The notes under the pieces are model-generated. The model did not search any database, was not told the origin of the DNA, and saw only the letters and a list, made by a program, of their open reading frames with translations. A program made the position numbers and the translations under genes. From Marinobacter salicampi (GTDB lineage: Bacteria; Pseudomonadota; Gammaproteobacteria; Pseudomonadales; Oleiphilaceae): a stretch of DNA of 64,000 nt. The stretch lies in NCBI RefSeq assembly GCF_011074795.1, contig NZ_JAAMPF010000014.1:124001-188000 (forward strand). The letters are read 5' to 3'. Of this stretch, positions 38,590 through 50,288 are shown piece by piece. Each line of letters starts with the position of its first letter. Within the stretch, counting starts at the first letter, position 1.

Positions 38590-38601
38590 GATCACGTGAT
38601 C
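38590..38601. repeat. 12-bp perfect palindrome upstream of putP copy 2
   Basis: GATCACGTGATC reads the same on both strands and lies about 105 nt before putP copy 2 in the 214-bp gap after putA. It has the size of a dimeric-regulator site. Nearby (about 38632-38650) ACTGGT is repeated twice in tandem. No gene is seen in this gap. Confidence 0.5.
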
Positions 38602-38701
38602 GTGTGCGACCGCCTGCCAAGCCAGCGTCTTTATACTGGTACTGGTACTCGCCTCCTTATTGTTAGTTTCTGGTGCGCGCTGCGTTTACCGCTTCGCGAT
38701 G

Positions 38702-41700
38702 TCAAACCTTTTCAATCCCCAGCGAAAGTAGCGATGCATTCCCGCCCACCGCTGTGGTATTGATGGTACGTGCTCTCTCGGTAGCGAACCGTAAAAGATA
38801 ATGCGGCCCACCTGCTTTCGGGCCGGTACCTGACAGGCCACGCCCCCCGAAAGGCTGGACCCCCACCACCGCGCCAATCTGGTTACGATTGATGTAGGTA
38901 TTGCCCACTTTCACCCGTCTCTCGATATAGGCAGCTGTTCCTTCGCTTCGGCTGTGTATGCCAAGGGTAAGGCCATAGCCGGCCTGGTTGATCTCATCAA
39001 TCACTTTGTCCAGGTTTTCTGCCGCGTATCGGACCACATGCAGAATCGGGCCGAAATGTTCTTTGTCCAGTTGGCTGATACTGTCGATGCCATAGGCGGA
39101 AGGCGGTATAAAGTACCCGCTATGGCACGATGGCGGCAACTTTACCTGGGCTATAAACCGAGCCGACGTTTCCAGATGAGCAAGATGCTGCTGCAACCCG
39201 GACTGAGCCTCCTGGTCAATGACTGGCCCCACGTCTGTGCTATGCAATGCAGGGTCGCCTATTGATAATTCGTGCATGGCTCCCGCCAGCAGGGTTTCCA
39301 TTCTTTCTGCCACGTCTCTCTGAATATAGATCACTCTCAGCGCGGAACAACGTTGCCCTGCACTGGCAAAGGATGAATGCAGAACATCCCGGATAACCTG
39401 CTCTGATAGAGCACTGCTGTCCACGATCATGGCATTCTGACCACCAGTTTCTGCGATCAGCGGCACAATAGCGCCAGACCGGTCCGCCAGAGCACGGTTC
39501 AGGATGTGCGCCACCTGGGTCGAACCGGTAAAGGCCACCCCGGCAATACGCTGGTCGGGCACCAACAGGGCACCGATCCGTGCCCCGTCTCCTGGCAAAA
39601 ACTGAATGACGTCTTTCGGAAACCCCGCCTCGAGCATCAGTTGCACAGCCCGATGCGCAACCAGACTAGTCTGTTCCGCCGGCTTGGCAACGACCGTGTT
39701 GCCTGAAACCAGAGCTGCCACAACCTGACCTGTGAATATGGCCAGCGGAAAGTTCCAGGGACTGATGCAGAGAAACACGCCCCGACCTTCCAGGTAAAGC
39801 TCGTTGCTCTCTCCGGTCGGACCAGGCAGTACCGTCGCAGCCCCAAACCGGGAGCGGCCCTGTATGGCGTAGTATCGACAGAAGTCGACCGCTTCCCTGA
39901 CCTCATCAATACCGTCCTGGAGTGTTTTGCCCGCCTCCCTACTGCATATGGCCATCAGCTCCTCAAGATGGGACTCCATTAGATCTGCGAACCGTTCCAG
40001 GCAGGCCGCACGGTCATCCACCGCAGTTTCGTTCCAGTTCGGGTAAGCCTGGCCAGCCAGTTCAAGGGCTTCTTTAACCTGGGCATCATTAGCGAAATAG
40101 ACCTGTCCCACAGAACGGGATTGATCGTAAGGCGCATTCACCTGTTGAAGGTCGCCTGCATACCGTGTCTCGCCTCCAATGATGGGGCCTGCTGACCACT
40201 GGGTCTTGCGCCAGGGATCCAGCTTCCGCATGAGCGGATCCAAATGAGCCGCAACATGGAGATTAATTCCTTTGGAATTGGGTCTCTCCTTGCCGTATAT
40301 CTGGCGTGGCAGGAGGATACGCTCGTTAGGTAACTTGTCGTATTTCTGAAGATCCTGAACCGGGTTGGTCACCAGGTCTTCGATTGGTGTGCCGGCGTCC
40401 ACCAGCCTGTGCACGAAGGAGGAGTTAGCGCCGTTTTCCAGCAGGCGCCGGACCAGATAGGGCAACAGATCCTTGTGGGCCCCGACCGGCGCGTAAATGC
40501 GCACCGGAAAGTCATTTTCTTCAAGTACGGTGTGATAGAGCGCATCGCCCATGCCATGAAGCCGCTGGAATTCGATCTTGCGCCCCTTGTTTCGGGCCAT
40601 GGTAAGGACCGAGGCTACCGTGTGGGCGTTATGACTGGCCAACTGCGGGTAGAGCGCACCTTTGGTGTAGTCGCTCAGCAGGAATCGCAAACAGGCCAGG
40701 TAGGAAGTGTCGGTCGCCTCCTTGCGGGTAAAGACCGGGTAACCGTCAAGCCCGAGCTGCTGGCAAAGCTTGATTTCAGTGTCCCAGTAAGCCCCTTTCA
40801 CAAGCCGAATGGGAATCTCTTCCCCCACTTCCCGAGCGAGCTTAGTGAGCCAGCACAATACCGGCAGCGCCCGCTTGGAATAAGCCTGAACGACCAGGCC
40901 GAAACCACCCCATCCCTTGGCGACGGGGGACGAGAACACCTTCTCAAATAGCTTCATGGAAAGCTCGAGGCGATCCATTTCCTCTGCGTCAACGGTAATC
41001 GCAACGCCTTTCTCCCGGGCCATTTCCAGCAGGTTCACCAGGGTTTCGTAGAGCTCGCTGAGTACCCGCTCTTCCTGGGCCTCTTCATAGCGTGGGTGCA
41101 GGGCGGAAAGTTTTATGGAAATAGACGGGGCCGGGGCCCTGTTCTTCGGATAGGGGTCATTACCGACAGCGTCAATAGCGTCTAGATAGTCCTTCAGATA
41201 ACGGTCCGCATCATCTCTTGTCATCGCGGCTTCGCCCAGCATATCGAAGGAATAGGTGTAACCCTTATCCCGATAGTCCCTGGCGTTGTTCAGAGCCTCC
41301 CGAATATCCCGGCCCAACACGAATTGCTTGCCCATGATACCCATGGCGCGATACATGGCGCTCCGGATAACAGGCTCGCCACTACGTTTGACCAGACGTT
41401 TCCAGACATTCGAAGGCGAACCGTCCAGGCGCTTGTCCATCTTGACCACCCGCCCTGTAAGGAGGAGGCCCCAGGTAGAGGCATTCACAAGCGTGGACTC
41501 ACTGCGGCCAACATGTTTCTGCCAGTCTGCAGTAGACATCTTGTCGTGAATCAGCGCATCGGCGGTATGCTTGTCGGGAATTCTCATCAGGGCTTCGGCC
41601 AGGCACATCAGCAGAATGCCCTCTTGGGTGTCCAGACTGTACTCCTGCAGCAGGGCGTCAATCATGTGGATCGAGTCGTCCTGCTCCCGAACCTTTCTGA

Positions 41701-41881
41701 TCAGTCGAGTGGCGGTTTCAGTGACTGCCCTGTACTCCGACGCATCGCTTTGGGCAAGGGGAATAAGCTCTTTGAGACAGGCTGCCTCGTCGACAGCATA
41801 ATTCTCGATAATGCCCTGCCAGAAAAACGACCTGGGCTGTTCCTGGAAGGCAGGCTCAAGGACCTTACTTGCACTGAACAT
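38702..41881 (-). CDS. putA: Bifunctional proline dehydrogenase / pyrroline-5-carboxylate dehydrogenase
   Basis: Oxidises proline to glutamate in two steps (FAD-dependent proline dehydrogenase, then NAD+-dependent P5C dehydrogenase). 1059 aa from MFSASKVLEPAF, where GAGG lies 6 nt upstream. The N-terminal half has the proline dehydrogenase barrel (LHPRYEEAQEERV, RLVKGAYWDTEI, YAPVGAHKDLLPYLVRRLLE); the C-terminal half has the aldehyde dehydrogenase (SPWNFPLAIFTG, Glu811 in AETGGQN, Cys845 in AGQRCSALR). It lacks the ribbon-helix-helix repressor domain of E. coli PutA (1320 aa), so it should not regulate its own gene; the adjacent AraC protein is the probable regulator. Confidence 0.96.
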   Translation of the reverse strand: MFSASKVLEPAFQEQPRSFFWQGIIENYAVDEAACLKELIPLAQSDASEYRAVTETATRLIRKVREQDDSIHMIDALLQEYSLDTQEGILLMCLAEALMRIPDKHTADALIHDKMSTADWQKHVGRSESTLVNASTWGLLLTGRVVKMDKRLDGSPSNVWKRLVKRSGEPVIRSAMYRAMGIMGKQFVLGRDIREALNNARDYRDKGYTYSFDMLGEAAMTRDDADRYLKDYLDAIDAVGNDPYPKNRAPAPSISIKLSALHPRYEEAQEERVLSELYETLVNLLEMAREKGVAITVDAEEMDRLELSMKLFEKVFSSPVAKGWGGFGLVVQAYSKRALPVLCWLTKLAREVGEEIPIRLVKGAYWDTEIKLCQQLGLDGYPVFTRKEATDTSYLACLRFLLSDYTKGALYPQLASHNAHTVASVLTMARNKGRKIEFQRLHGMGDALYHTVLEENDFPVRIYAPVGAHKDLLPYLVRRLLENGANSSFVHRLVDAGTPIEDLVTNPVQDLQKYDKLPNERILLPRQIYGKERPNSKGINLHVAAHLDPLMRKLDPWRKTQWSAGPIIGGETRYAGDLQQVNAPYDQSRSVGQVYFANDAQVKEALELAGQAYPNWNETAVDDRAACLERFADLMESHLEELMAICSREAGKTLQDGIDEVREAVDFCRYYAIQGRSRFGAATVLPGPTGESNELYLEGRGVFLCISPWNFPLAIFTGQVVAALVSGNTVVAKPAEQTSLVAHRAVQLMLEAGFPKDVIQFLPGDGARIGALLVPDQRIAGVAFTGSTQVAHILNRALADRSGAIVPLIAETGGQNAMIVDSSALSEQVIRDVLHSSFASAGQRCSALRVIYIQRDVAERMETLLAGAMHELSIGDPALHSTDVGPVIDQEAQSGLQQHLAHLETSARFIAQVKLPPSCHSGYFIPPSAYGIDSISQLDKEHFGPILHVVRYAAENLDKVIDEINQAGYGLTLGIHSRSEGTAAYIERRVKVGNTYINRNQIGAVVGVQPFGGRGLSGTGPKAGGPHYLLRFATERARTINTTAVGGNASLLSLGIEKV

Positions 41882-42055
41882 GAAGCGCCTCTCAACTAAA
41901 TAATCTGGTTTAAGCCGAAAACTACCTGCGGGGTTTCCGACATGGCTCAACTAACCATTAAATTTAGTTTGGAATTGGCGTTTAAACTTACAAAAACCTA
42001 CTATTTTTTTGCAAATTTATCCGATTGTTGCGTATCTGATGCAAAATGGCTGGAA

Positions 42056-42823
42056 TCAGTCCGCTGCACGCAGGGCGGAGGGTGTTATGGCACGATGTTT
42101 CTGAAGCGCATTGGTCAGGGCTCCCTGGCTTGAGAAACCCGTGCGAAAGCTGATTTCCGATACCGTCAGACTGGTGCCCGTGATCAGTTTCGTTGCCTGT
42201 TCGAGGCGAACCTTAAGCAGGTATTGATGCGGGGTAATACCGGTCAGGGACCGGAAGGTCTCATGGAATCGGCTGACACTGAGGCAGGCCACACTGGCAA
42301 GATCGGCCACGGTAATCTTCTTGTGCAGGTTCTCCATCACATATCTGCGTATGGTTTCAGGGCTGAAGCAGGCTCTTGCCTGATGGGCCTGCTTGTACCC
42401 TAGGCGCTCAGACATGCAGTGCAGAATGCCGGCGGCGAGATGCCGCTGCATGGCGGCGTTATCCGGTGCCCGGGAGAACTCACCGGCACAGAGTTGGACA
42501 AGGCCCTGCAACTGGTTATCGAAACTGAGCACCCGCGCCCTGTCAAACAGAGGCGCCATCTTTTCATAATCACTATGGGCCGGGTTATTCAGGGCGGGAA
42601 GGTAGGGGTCGAGATCGATGACGAGCACGTGGTTGCGCTCGTTACCGCAATAGTCATGTTCAGCCTCGGTAGGGACAAGGCACGCGTTCCAGGTATCAAG
42701 CCGGGAGCCCACCCCCGCCACACTCATCTCTGCCTCACCCCGTACGCCGATCACCAGTTGGTGATGCTCATGGCGATGATGCCGGGCGGACTCTGGCAAT
42801 TTGATAACGCGTGCATTCAACAT
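42056..42823 (-). CDS. AraC-family regulator, probably of proline genes
   Basis: About 255 aa: an N-terminal cupin-like ligand domain (HHRHEHHQLVIGVRGEAEM) and a C-terminal pair of helix-turn-helix motifs (VADLASVACLSVSRFHETF, then LTVSEISFRTGFSSQGAL). In Pseudomonas aeruginosa an AraC protein (PruR) activates putA and putP, and this gene sits directly upstream of a putA that lacks its own DNA-binding domain, so the same job is likely here. The start is uncertain: the ATG at 42823 fits the family, while a GTG at 42883 would add 20 residues; neither has a good ribosome-binding site. The AT-rich 174-bp gap to putA probably holds its binding sites. Confidence 0.85.
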   Translation of the reverse strand: MLNARVIKLPESARHHRHEHHQLVIGVRGEAEMSVAGVGSRLDTWNACLVPTEAEHDYCGNERNHVLVIDLDPYLPALNNPAHSDYEKMAPLFDRARVLSFDNQLQGLVQLCAGEFSRAPDNAAMQRHLAAGILHCMSERLGYKQAHQARACFSPETIRRYVMENLHKKITVADLASVACLSVSRFHETFRSLTGITPHQYLLKVRLEQATKLITGTSLTVSEISFRTGFSSQGALTNALQKHRAITPSALRAAD

Positions 42824-42915
42824 AATAAGGGTGTGGGACACTCCGGCCAACTTACTGCTTTCATTAAAGCAGACTAAGTGCACGCTTGCACGGCCGCACT
42901 CCGGACCGGTTCGGG

Positions 42916-44608
<1,693 letters not shown>

Positions 44609-44612
<4 letters not shown>

Positions 44613-45427
44613 ACGTACGAGTCCACAAAGAAATTTATAGAGGCGATTGTCGCAAGGCCTGCCGAAACGGGCAACTCAACACAACCAATACTGCGAACCG
44701 GCATAACGCCGATAACGCTGTTCATAATAAGCATGCCTTCGCAGCGGGGTGAAACAAGTTTGGCAAATTCGATCGATCGCTCACGCACGGGCTCGCCCCT
44801 CGCAAGCAATGCATCCATTACCTGCGCCCTCATGACACCTGCCACCGCAAGATGAGTCGCCGGAGGTGTCAGCCAGCCGTCATCGAAACGCAGCATCAGG
44901 TTGGTACGGGTGCCTTCCAGAAGGCGACCTGCGGTGTCGGTCATCAAGGCCTCGAAGCAGTGCCTGGGCAGGCTCCGGCTTGCCAGCACCTGCTCCGAGC
45001 GGGCCAGGGACTTGAGCCCGGCCAGGACCGGATTCACTGTCAGATTGAGCCTGGCCAGAGCGACCTTCACCCCGCCCTCGGCAGGCAGTGGTGGCATGGC
45101 ATGAGCACTGAGGATAAGGCATGGTACCGGCGCATCCGGCGGCCTGTAGCCTCGACCGCCGCTGCCGCGGGTAAGAATTAGCTTCAGGACCCAGTCTTCG
45201 GCCCTGGCATAACGGCGACAGGCTTGCACTATTGCGCTTTCGAGCTCCGTTCTGATTAGCGGGATGCCCAGCCGCAATGCGCCGTTCAGTAGTCTCTCGA
45301 CATGCCGGTCACACAATGTCGGCCGCCCATGCTGAATCCTGAGCGTCTCAAATATGCCATCGCCGTAGGCCAGCCCGCGGTCGCTGGCTGGCACCTGGTC
45401 AGTATCGGCCCAAAGGATGCGGATCAT
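44609..45427 (-). CDS. pabC: Aminodeoxychorismate lyase
   Basis: PLP enzyme that turns 4-amino-4-deoxychorismate into p-aminobenzoate plus pyruvate for folate. 272 aa (E. coli 269), class IV aminotransferase fold. GLAYGDGIFETLRIQHGRP at the start, the Lys region WVLKLILTRGSGGRGY, and TNLMLRFDDGWLTPP near the end are typical. It follows fabF by 8 nt and overlaps mltG by 4 nt, so it is embedded in the operon. Confidence 0.95.
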
Positions 45428-45435
45428 GGCCGTGC

Positions 45436-46683
45436 TCAGTCTTCGAAACGTTTGAAAATCAGCGTTCCATTGGTGCCACCAAATCCGAAGGAGTTAGACA
45501 GGGCACAGCGCACATCTGCTTTACGTGCTTCATGGGGTACCAGATCCAGGTCACAGCCATGATCCGGATTATCCAGGTTAATGGTTGGGGGCAGCAGCCC
45601 TTCTTTAATGGCCAACACCGAAAAAATGGCTTCTACAGCTCCGGCGGCCCCAAGTAGATGCCCGGTCATCGACTTGGTACTGCTCATGGCCAGAGAGTAG
45701 ACCGAAGTCCCAAAGACTGCCTTTACGGCCGCCACTTCTGCCAGATCCCCTACCAGGGTGGAGGTACCATGCGCATTGATGTAGCTGACTTCCCCAGGTT
45801 CAATCCCGGCATCTCGCAGGGCGTTTTTCATCGACCGTTGCGCGCCTTCCCCTGCTTCCGGGGGAGACGTAATGTGATGGGCATCATCGCTCATGCCAAA
45901 ACCGGCTACTTCTGCGTAAATAGTTGCGCCCCGGGCCCGTGCATGCTCAAGCTCTTCCAACACCACTACACCGGCGCCATCGCTCAACACGAAACCGTCC
46001 CGGTCCCTGTCCCAGGGCCGGCTGGCTTTTTCCGGTTCGTCGTTGCGCGTCGACAAGGCTCGTGCTGCTGCGAACGCTGCAATACCGGTTCGGGTTGTAG
46101 CCATTTCAGAACCGCCCGCCAGCATGACATCGGCATCGCCGTACATAATGGTACGGGCCGCATAACCAATGTTATGGGTTCCGGTGGTACAGGCAGTTGT
46201 GATGGCAATGTTCGGCCCCTGGTAACCAAACCGGATGGCAACGTTTCCGCTGATCATATTGATGACAGAGGCTGGCACAAAGAACGGCGATACCTTTCTG
46301 GGGCCGCTCTCGGCAAGGATGAGTACATTCTTTTCAATGTACTCCAGCCCACCAATACCGGATCCTATGGCGACCCCCACCCGCTCGGGATCAAGGCCGT
46401 CGAACTGGTCCAGGTGGCTATGCTCAATTGCCTGGTGGGCTGCTATAAGGCCATAGTGGATAAAGGCATCGAGTTTACGGGCGTCTTTAGCCGACAGATA
46501 GGGTTCCATATTCAGGTCGCGGATCGCACCACCAATACGGGTGTTGTACCCGGTGGCGTCAAAACGCTCAATGGGACCAATGCCGCTACGCCCCGCGATT
46601 ATACCCTGCCAGGAGGAGGTTACGTCGTTGCCCAGTGGAGAAAGCATCCCGAAACCTGTGATGACCACACGTCTTTTAGCCAT
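45436..46683 (-). CDS. fabF: 3-oxoacyl-ACP synthase II
   Basis: Elongating condensing enzyme of type II fatty acid synthesis; governs temperature response of membrane fatty acids in E. coli. 415 aa. Catalytic triad Cys165 (TTACTTGTH), His305 (NAHGTST) and His342 ([10 protein letters not shown]). It lies after acpP with a terminator hairpin in the 132-nt gap, so part of the transcription may stop before fabF. Confidence 0.98.
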   Translation of the reverse strand: MAKRRVVITGFGMLSPLGNDVTSSWQGIIAGRSGIGPIERFDATGYNTRIGGAIRDLNMEPYLSAKDARKLDAFIHYGLIAAHQAIEHSHLDQFDGLDPERVGVAIGSGIGGLEYIEKNVLILAESGPRKVSPFFVPASVINMISGNVAIRFGYQGPNIAITTACTTGTHNIGYAARTIMYGDADVMLAGGSEMATTRTGIAAFAAARALSTRNDEPEKASRPWDRDRDGFVLSDGAGVVVLEELEHARARGATIYAEVAGFGMSDDAHHITSPPEAGEGAQRSMKNALRDAGIEPGEVSYINAHGTSTLVGDLAEVAAVKAVFGTSVYSLAMSSTKSMTGHLLGAAGAVEAIFSVLAIKEGLLPPTINLDNPDHGCDLDLVPHEARKADVRCALSNSFGFGGTNGTLIFKRFED

Positions 46684-46751
46684 AGCTGTTCCTTACCTGT
46701 CTACTCGGTGCCCGGTGCCCGATGTCCGCAGAAACCAGACACCCTACCAAT

Positions 46752-46784
46752 AAAAAAGCCGTCCTGGTTCTTCATCAGGACGGC
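46752..46784 (-). terminator. Terminator/attenuator between acpP and fabF
   Basis: On the minus strand GCCGTCCTG and CAGGACGGC form a perfect 9-bp stem with a 9-nt loop followed by six T. It sits just after the acpP stop and would make the small, highly expressed acpP transcript end here, with read-through to fabF. Confidence 0.9.
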
Positions 46785-46815
46785 TTCTGCTTGGCGAAAT
46801 ACGTCGAACGAAGTA

Positions 46816-47049
46816 TCAGGTATGGGCGACGATGTAGTCGATCGCGTCCTGGACACTGGCAAGCTTCTCAGCTTCCTCGTCCGGAATCTCTGTTTCGAAC
46901 TCTTCTTCCAGTGCCATGACCAGCTCAACGGTGTCCAGTGAGTCAGCGCCAAGGTCCTCTACAAAAGAAGATGAGTTTTGAACTTCGGACTCTTTAACGC
47001 CCAGTTGTTCACAAACGATCTTCTTAACGCGCTCTTCAACTGTACTCAT
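46816..47049 (-). CDS. acpP: Acyl carrier protein
   Basis: Carries growing acyl chains on a 4'-phosphopantetheine arm. 77 aa, very acidic. The modified serine is Ser37 in [12 protein letters not shown]. The N-terminus [12 protein letters not shown] is standard. The 124-nt gap to fabG leaves room for its own promoter and contains a small CCTGC/GCAGG hairpin. Confidence 0.98.
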   Translation of the reverse strand: MSTVEERVKKIVCEQLGVKESEVQNSSSFVEDLGADSLDTVELVMALEEEFETEIPDEEAEKLASVQDAIDYIVAHT

Positions 47050-47173
47050 AATTTCCTCACTTTGATGTCAACCAAGCAATAATGGGATTGCCAGTTTAGT
47101 TTAAACCCTACCTGCACACAAGCAGGGGTGTGTGTCTAAAGTCTTGAGCTATAAGGGGTTGCCAGACTACTGG

Positions 47174-47917
47174 CTAGCCCATGTACATGCCGCCGTTTAC
47201 ATGAATGGTGTCGCCAGTCACATACCCGGCCGCATCTGAGGCGAGAAACGCCACGACGGCTGCTACTTCTCCGGGATCGCCGAAACGACCAGCCGGTATG
47301 ACTTCCATCATAGCGTTACGCTGGGCATCGTCCAGCTTTCGTGTCATATCTGTGTCAATAAATCCTGGTGCAACGCAATTAGCGGTGATGCCGCGATTGC
47401 CCATCTCCTTTGCCAGGCTTCGCGTCAGGCCCTCAACACCAGCCTTGGCGGCGCAATAATTCACCTGGCCTGGATTGCCCATTCCCGCGACAACCGAGCT
47501 GATGTTAATGATCCGCCCCCAGCGGGCCTTGGCCATTCCGCGCATTACTGCCTTACTGGTACGGAAAACACTGGCCAGATTGGTGTCGACCACAGAAGAC
47601 CATTCGTCATCCTTCATCCGCATCAGCAGGTTATCACGGGTGATGCCGGCGTTGTTGACCAGAATCAGGGGCGCGCCTAGTTCGGCGATAATTTTTTTCA
47701 GGCCCTGGTCAATGCTCTCCGGCTCGGCGACGTTCATGACGATACCCATGCCTTTGAAACCCTCGGCTTCAAAGGCCGCCTGTATGGACTCTGCTCCGCT
47801 GGCGCTGGTAGCTGTGCCCACTACCGTGGCGCCCTCCTTTGCCAGTGCCAGGGCGACGGCCTTGCCAATTCCGCGAGTGGCTCCGGTGACCAATGCAATT
47901 TTTCCCTCAAGGGACAT
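47174..47917 (-). CDS. fabG: 3-oxoacyl-ACP reductase
   Basis: NADPH-dependent short-chain reductase of the fatty acid cycle. 247 aa from MSLEGKIALVTGA, where AAGGA lies 7 nt upstream (8 further codons are open). Cofactor motif TGATRGIG at residues 11-18, NNAG at 88-91, and catalytic Ser141, Tyr154 and Lys158. It follows fabD by 39 nt. Confidence 0.98.
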   Translation of the reverse strand: MSLEGKIALVTGATRGIGKAVALALAKEGATVVGTATSASGAESIQAAFEAEGFKGMGIVMNVAEPESIDQGLKKIIAELGAPLILVNNAGITRDNLLMRMKDDEWSSVVDTNLASVFRTSKAVMRGMAKARWGRIINISSVVAGMGNPGQVNYCAAKAGVEGLTRSLAKEMGNRGITANCVAPGFIDTDMTRKLDDAQRNAMMEVIPAGRFGDPGEVAAVVAFLASDAAGYVTGDTIHVNGGMYMG

Positions 47918-47956
47918 GTGCCGTTCCTTTTCTAAATCCATTTGTTCAGCTAACGC

Positions 47957-48895
47957 CTAGACTTTGCCTAATGCAATTACTGCTTCCTGAAGGGCTTCCG
48001 GTGTCTCAATGCTATGAACCGGCAGCGACTTATCGATGCGTTTCACCAGGCCTGCCAATACCCGACCAGCCCCGCACTCAACTGCCTGCTCGGTGCCTTC
48101 GGCCATCAGCCTGCGAACGGAGTCCGTCCAGAGTACCGGGGAATAGAGCTGCTTTACCAGGTTCGCCTTTAGTATGACGCGGTCCTGCTCGGGCCTGGCA
48201 GTCACGTTCTGTACAACCGGTACGACCGCATCATTAAAGGTGGCTTCATCCAGGGCGATCGCCAGCTCCTCTGACGCACCCTTCATCAGGGCGCAATGGG
48301 ACGGCACACTAACAGGCAGCGGCATGGCCTTGCGAGCCCCGCGGGCCTTGCATGCGACAATGGCGCGCTCTACAGCAGCCGCGTTACCGGCAATCACAAC
48401 CTGCCCAGGGGCGTTGAAATTAACCGCGGAAACGACCTGGCCCTCTGCCGCTTCTTCACAGGCCGCGGCAACCTGATCATCATCAAGGCCAATGATCGCT
48501 GCCATGCGGCCTTCGCCCGCGGGCACGGCCGTTTGCATCAACTCGCCACGCAGCCTCACAAGCTTGACTGCCTCAAGAAAATTCAGGCTCTCGGCAGCCA
48601 CCAGGGCGCTGTACTCGCCCAGACTGTGGCCTGCCAGCAGATCGGGTTGACGGCCGCCCGCAACGAACCACTGCCGCCATAGCGCTACACTTGCCGTTAA
48701 TAGAGCCGGCTGGGTTACTGTGGTCTGGTTCAGCTCCTCTTCGGGGCCGTTCTGACACAGGTGCCACAAGTCGTAGCCCAAAACCTGGGAGGCTTCGGAG
48801 AATGTGCGCTCAACGATGGGCCAATGTTCAGTCGCAGCACCAAGCATGCCGACCGACTGAGACCCCTGTCCTGGAAAAATAAAGGCTGATTTCAT
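47957..48895 (-). CDS. fabD: Malonyl-CoA:ACP transacylase
   Basis: Moves malonyl from CoA to ACP. 312 aa. FPGQGSQ at residues 7-13, nucleophile Ser91 in GHSLGEYSAL, and the conserved Arg/His/Gln residues further on (VPSHCALM). Between plsX (92-nt gap) and fabG in the standard order. Confidence 0.98.
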   Translation of the reverse strand: MKSAFIFPGQGSQSVGMLGAATEHWPIVERTFSEASQVLGYDLWHLCQNGPEEELNQTTVTQPALLTASVALWRQWFVAGGRQPDLLAGHSLGEYSALVAAESLNFLEAVKLVRLRGELMQTAVPAGEGRMAAIIGLDDDQVAAACEEAAEGQVVSAVNFNAPGQVVIAGNAAAVERAIVACKARGARKAMPLPVSVPSHCALMKGASEELAIALDEATFNDAVVPVVQNVTARPEQDRVILKANLVKQLYSPVLWTDSVRRLMAEGTEQAVECGAGRVLAGLVKRIDKSLPVHSIETPEALQEAVIALGKV

Positions 48896-48987
48896 AGGCG
48901 CGATCTTACCGTGATTGGGGAAGCCGTGAGATTAGCCAATAGTACAAGGTATGGCCTTCGTGCAGAAGTCGCCTTGGCGATCCGGTG

Positions 48988-49989
48988 TCAGACCAGCAGG
49001 TCGTCAAGACGCTCGTTGATTCTACGCGGGACTTCCAGTTCAACTTCCTGAACGGCCTGGCGTATGGCGGCAAGCATGGCGCGCTCATTGGCGTTGCCAT
49101 GGCTCTTGATGACCACGCCCTGCAGGCCCAGAAGACTGGCACCATTGTGACGAGACGGGTCCATCAGGCGAAGCAGCCGTCCTATAATGGGTCGGGCCAG
49201 CCAACCCACAAAGCGACCGTACAGGCCCCGGGCAAAGGCTTGCTCCAGGAGTTCGATCAAAAGTCCGGCGACACCCTCGCCGGTTTTGAGGGCAATGTTA
49301 CCAACAAAACCGTCGCAGACGACCACGTCGGCCACATCGCGGAATAGATCGCTTCCCTCGACGTAGCCTATGTAATTGATGGTTTCGGACTGCGCCAGCA
49401 TATGGGAGGCAAGACGAACCTGTTCATTGCCCTTTATTTCTTCTTCTCCCACATTCAGTAACGCTACCCTGGGCTCCTGAAGGTTGTGTATAGCCGAAGA
49501 CATCAGGGAACCCATGAGGGCGAACTGGTACAGGTTTTCCGCGCTGGCATCAACGTTGGCGCCCAGATCCAGAACGTGGCAACGACCGCGCAGGGACGGA
49601 ATCAATTTGGTAATGGCGGGGCGCTCAATGCCAGGGTACATCCGCAAAATGGAGCGGCCGAAAACCATCAGCGCCCCGGTATTGCCGGCACTGACGCAAC
49701 CTTGCGCGTCACCGTCCCGCACCAGTTTGAGGGCAACTGCCATGGAGGAATTCTGTTTGTGGCGCAGGGCATGGGAAGGGCGTTCGTTCATGCGGACCAC
49801 ATCGGTGGCCTCGACAATGCTGATCCGGCCGTGGTCTGTGCGCAACAAAGCCTCGAGCTCATGCCGGTTACCGACCAGTATGAGACTCAAGGCTTCGTTT
49901 TCTTTTACCGCACTCAGTGCTGCCGAGACCACCACGGCAGGACCGAGATCGCCGCTCATGGCATCCAGAGCGAGAGTTACGTGTTTCAC
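48988..49989 (-). CDS. plsX: Phosphate acyltransferase PlsX
   Basis: Makes acyl-phosphate from acyl-ACP for the first acylation of glycerol-3-phosphate; peripheral membrane protein. 333 aa. LALDAMSGDLGPAVVV at the start (most relatives have MGGD, here MSGD), GNTGALMVFGR and VVCDGFVGNIALKTGEG are family blocks. The start codon is GTG (49987-49989), consistent with the family N-terminus. It lies 37 nt after rpmF. Confidence 0.96.
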   Translation of the reverse strand: MKHVTLALDAMSGDLGPAVVVSAALSAVKENEALSLILVGNRHELEALLRTDHGRISIVEATDVVRMNERPSHALRHKQNSSMAVALKLVRDGDAQGCVSAGNTGALMVFGRSILRMYPGIERPAITKLIPSLRGRCHVLDLGANVDASAENLYQFALMGSLMSSAIHNLQEPRVALLNVGEEEIKGNEQVRLASHMLAQSETINYIGYVEGSDLFRDVADVVVCDGFVGNIALKTGEGVAGLLIELLEQAFARGLYGRFVGWLARPIIGRLLRLMDPSRHNGASLLGLQGVVIKSHGNANERAMLAAIRQAVQEVELEVPRRINERLDDLLV

Positions 49990-50026
49990 CGCCTACTCGC
50001 CTGACACCACTGCAACGGGTGCACGA

Positions 50027-50206
50027 TTACTCGTCGCGCGCTTCGATGACCTGCTTGCCACGGTAAAAACCGTCCGGAGACACATGGTGCCGACGGTGGA
50101 TTTCACCGGTGGTGCTATCGGTGGAGAGCGTTGCCGCGCTCAGGGCATCGTGGGAACGACGCATGCCACGCTTTGAGCGGGTCTTCCGGTTCTTCTGTAC
50201 AGCCAT
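50027..50206 (-). CDS. rpmF: Ribosomal protein L32
   Basis: 59-aa basic large-subunit protein. It begins [19 protein letters not shown], the L32 signature, and ends [10 protein letters not shown]. The cysteines of zinc-type L32 are absent, so this is the C-minus form. The ATG at 50204-50206 is preceded by AGGAGCACTAGC on the minus strand. Between yceD and plsX as in most gammaproteobacteria. Confidence 0.98.
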   Translation of the reverse strand: MAVQKNRKTRSKRGMRRSHDALSAATLSTDSTTGEIHRRHHVSPDGFYRGKQVIEARDE

Positions 50207-50288
50207 GCTAGTGCTCCTGACCTGATCAAACTCATCAACTAAAAATTAGAATTCGGCCGCTGTTCATTTAGCAACCGGACTCCCTGAA

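Noticed and set aside
45658..46941. A 427-codon plus-strand frame across fabF and acpP
   Set aside because: Antisense to two certain genes and across a terminator; composition is shadow-like.
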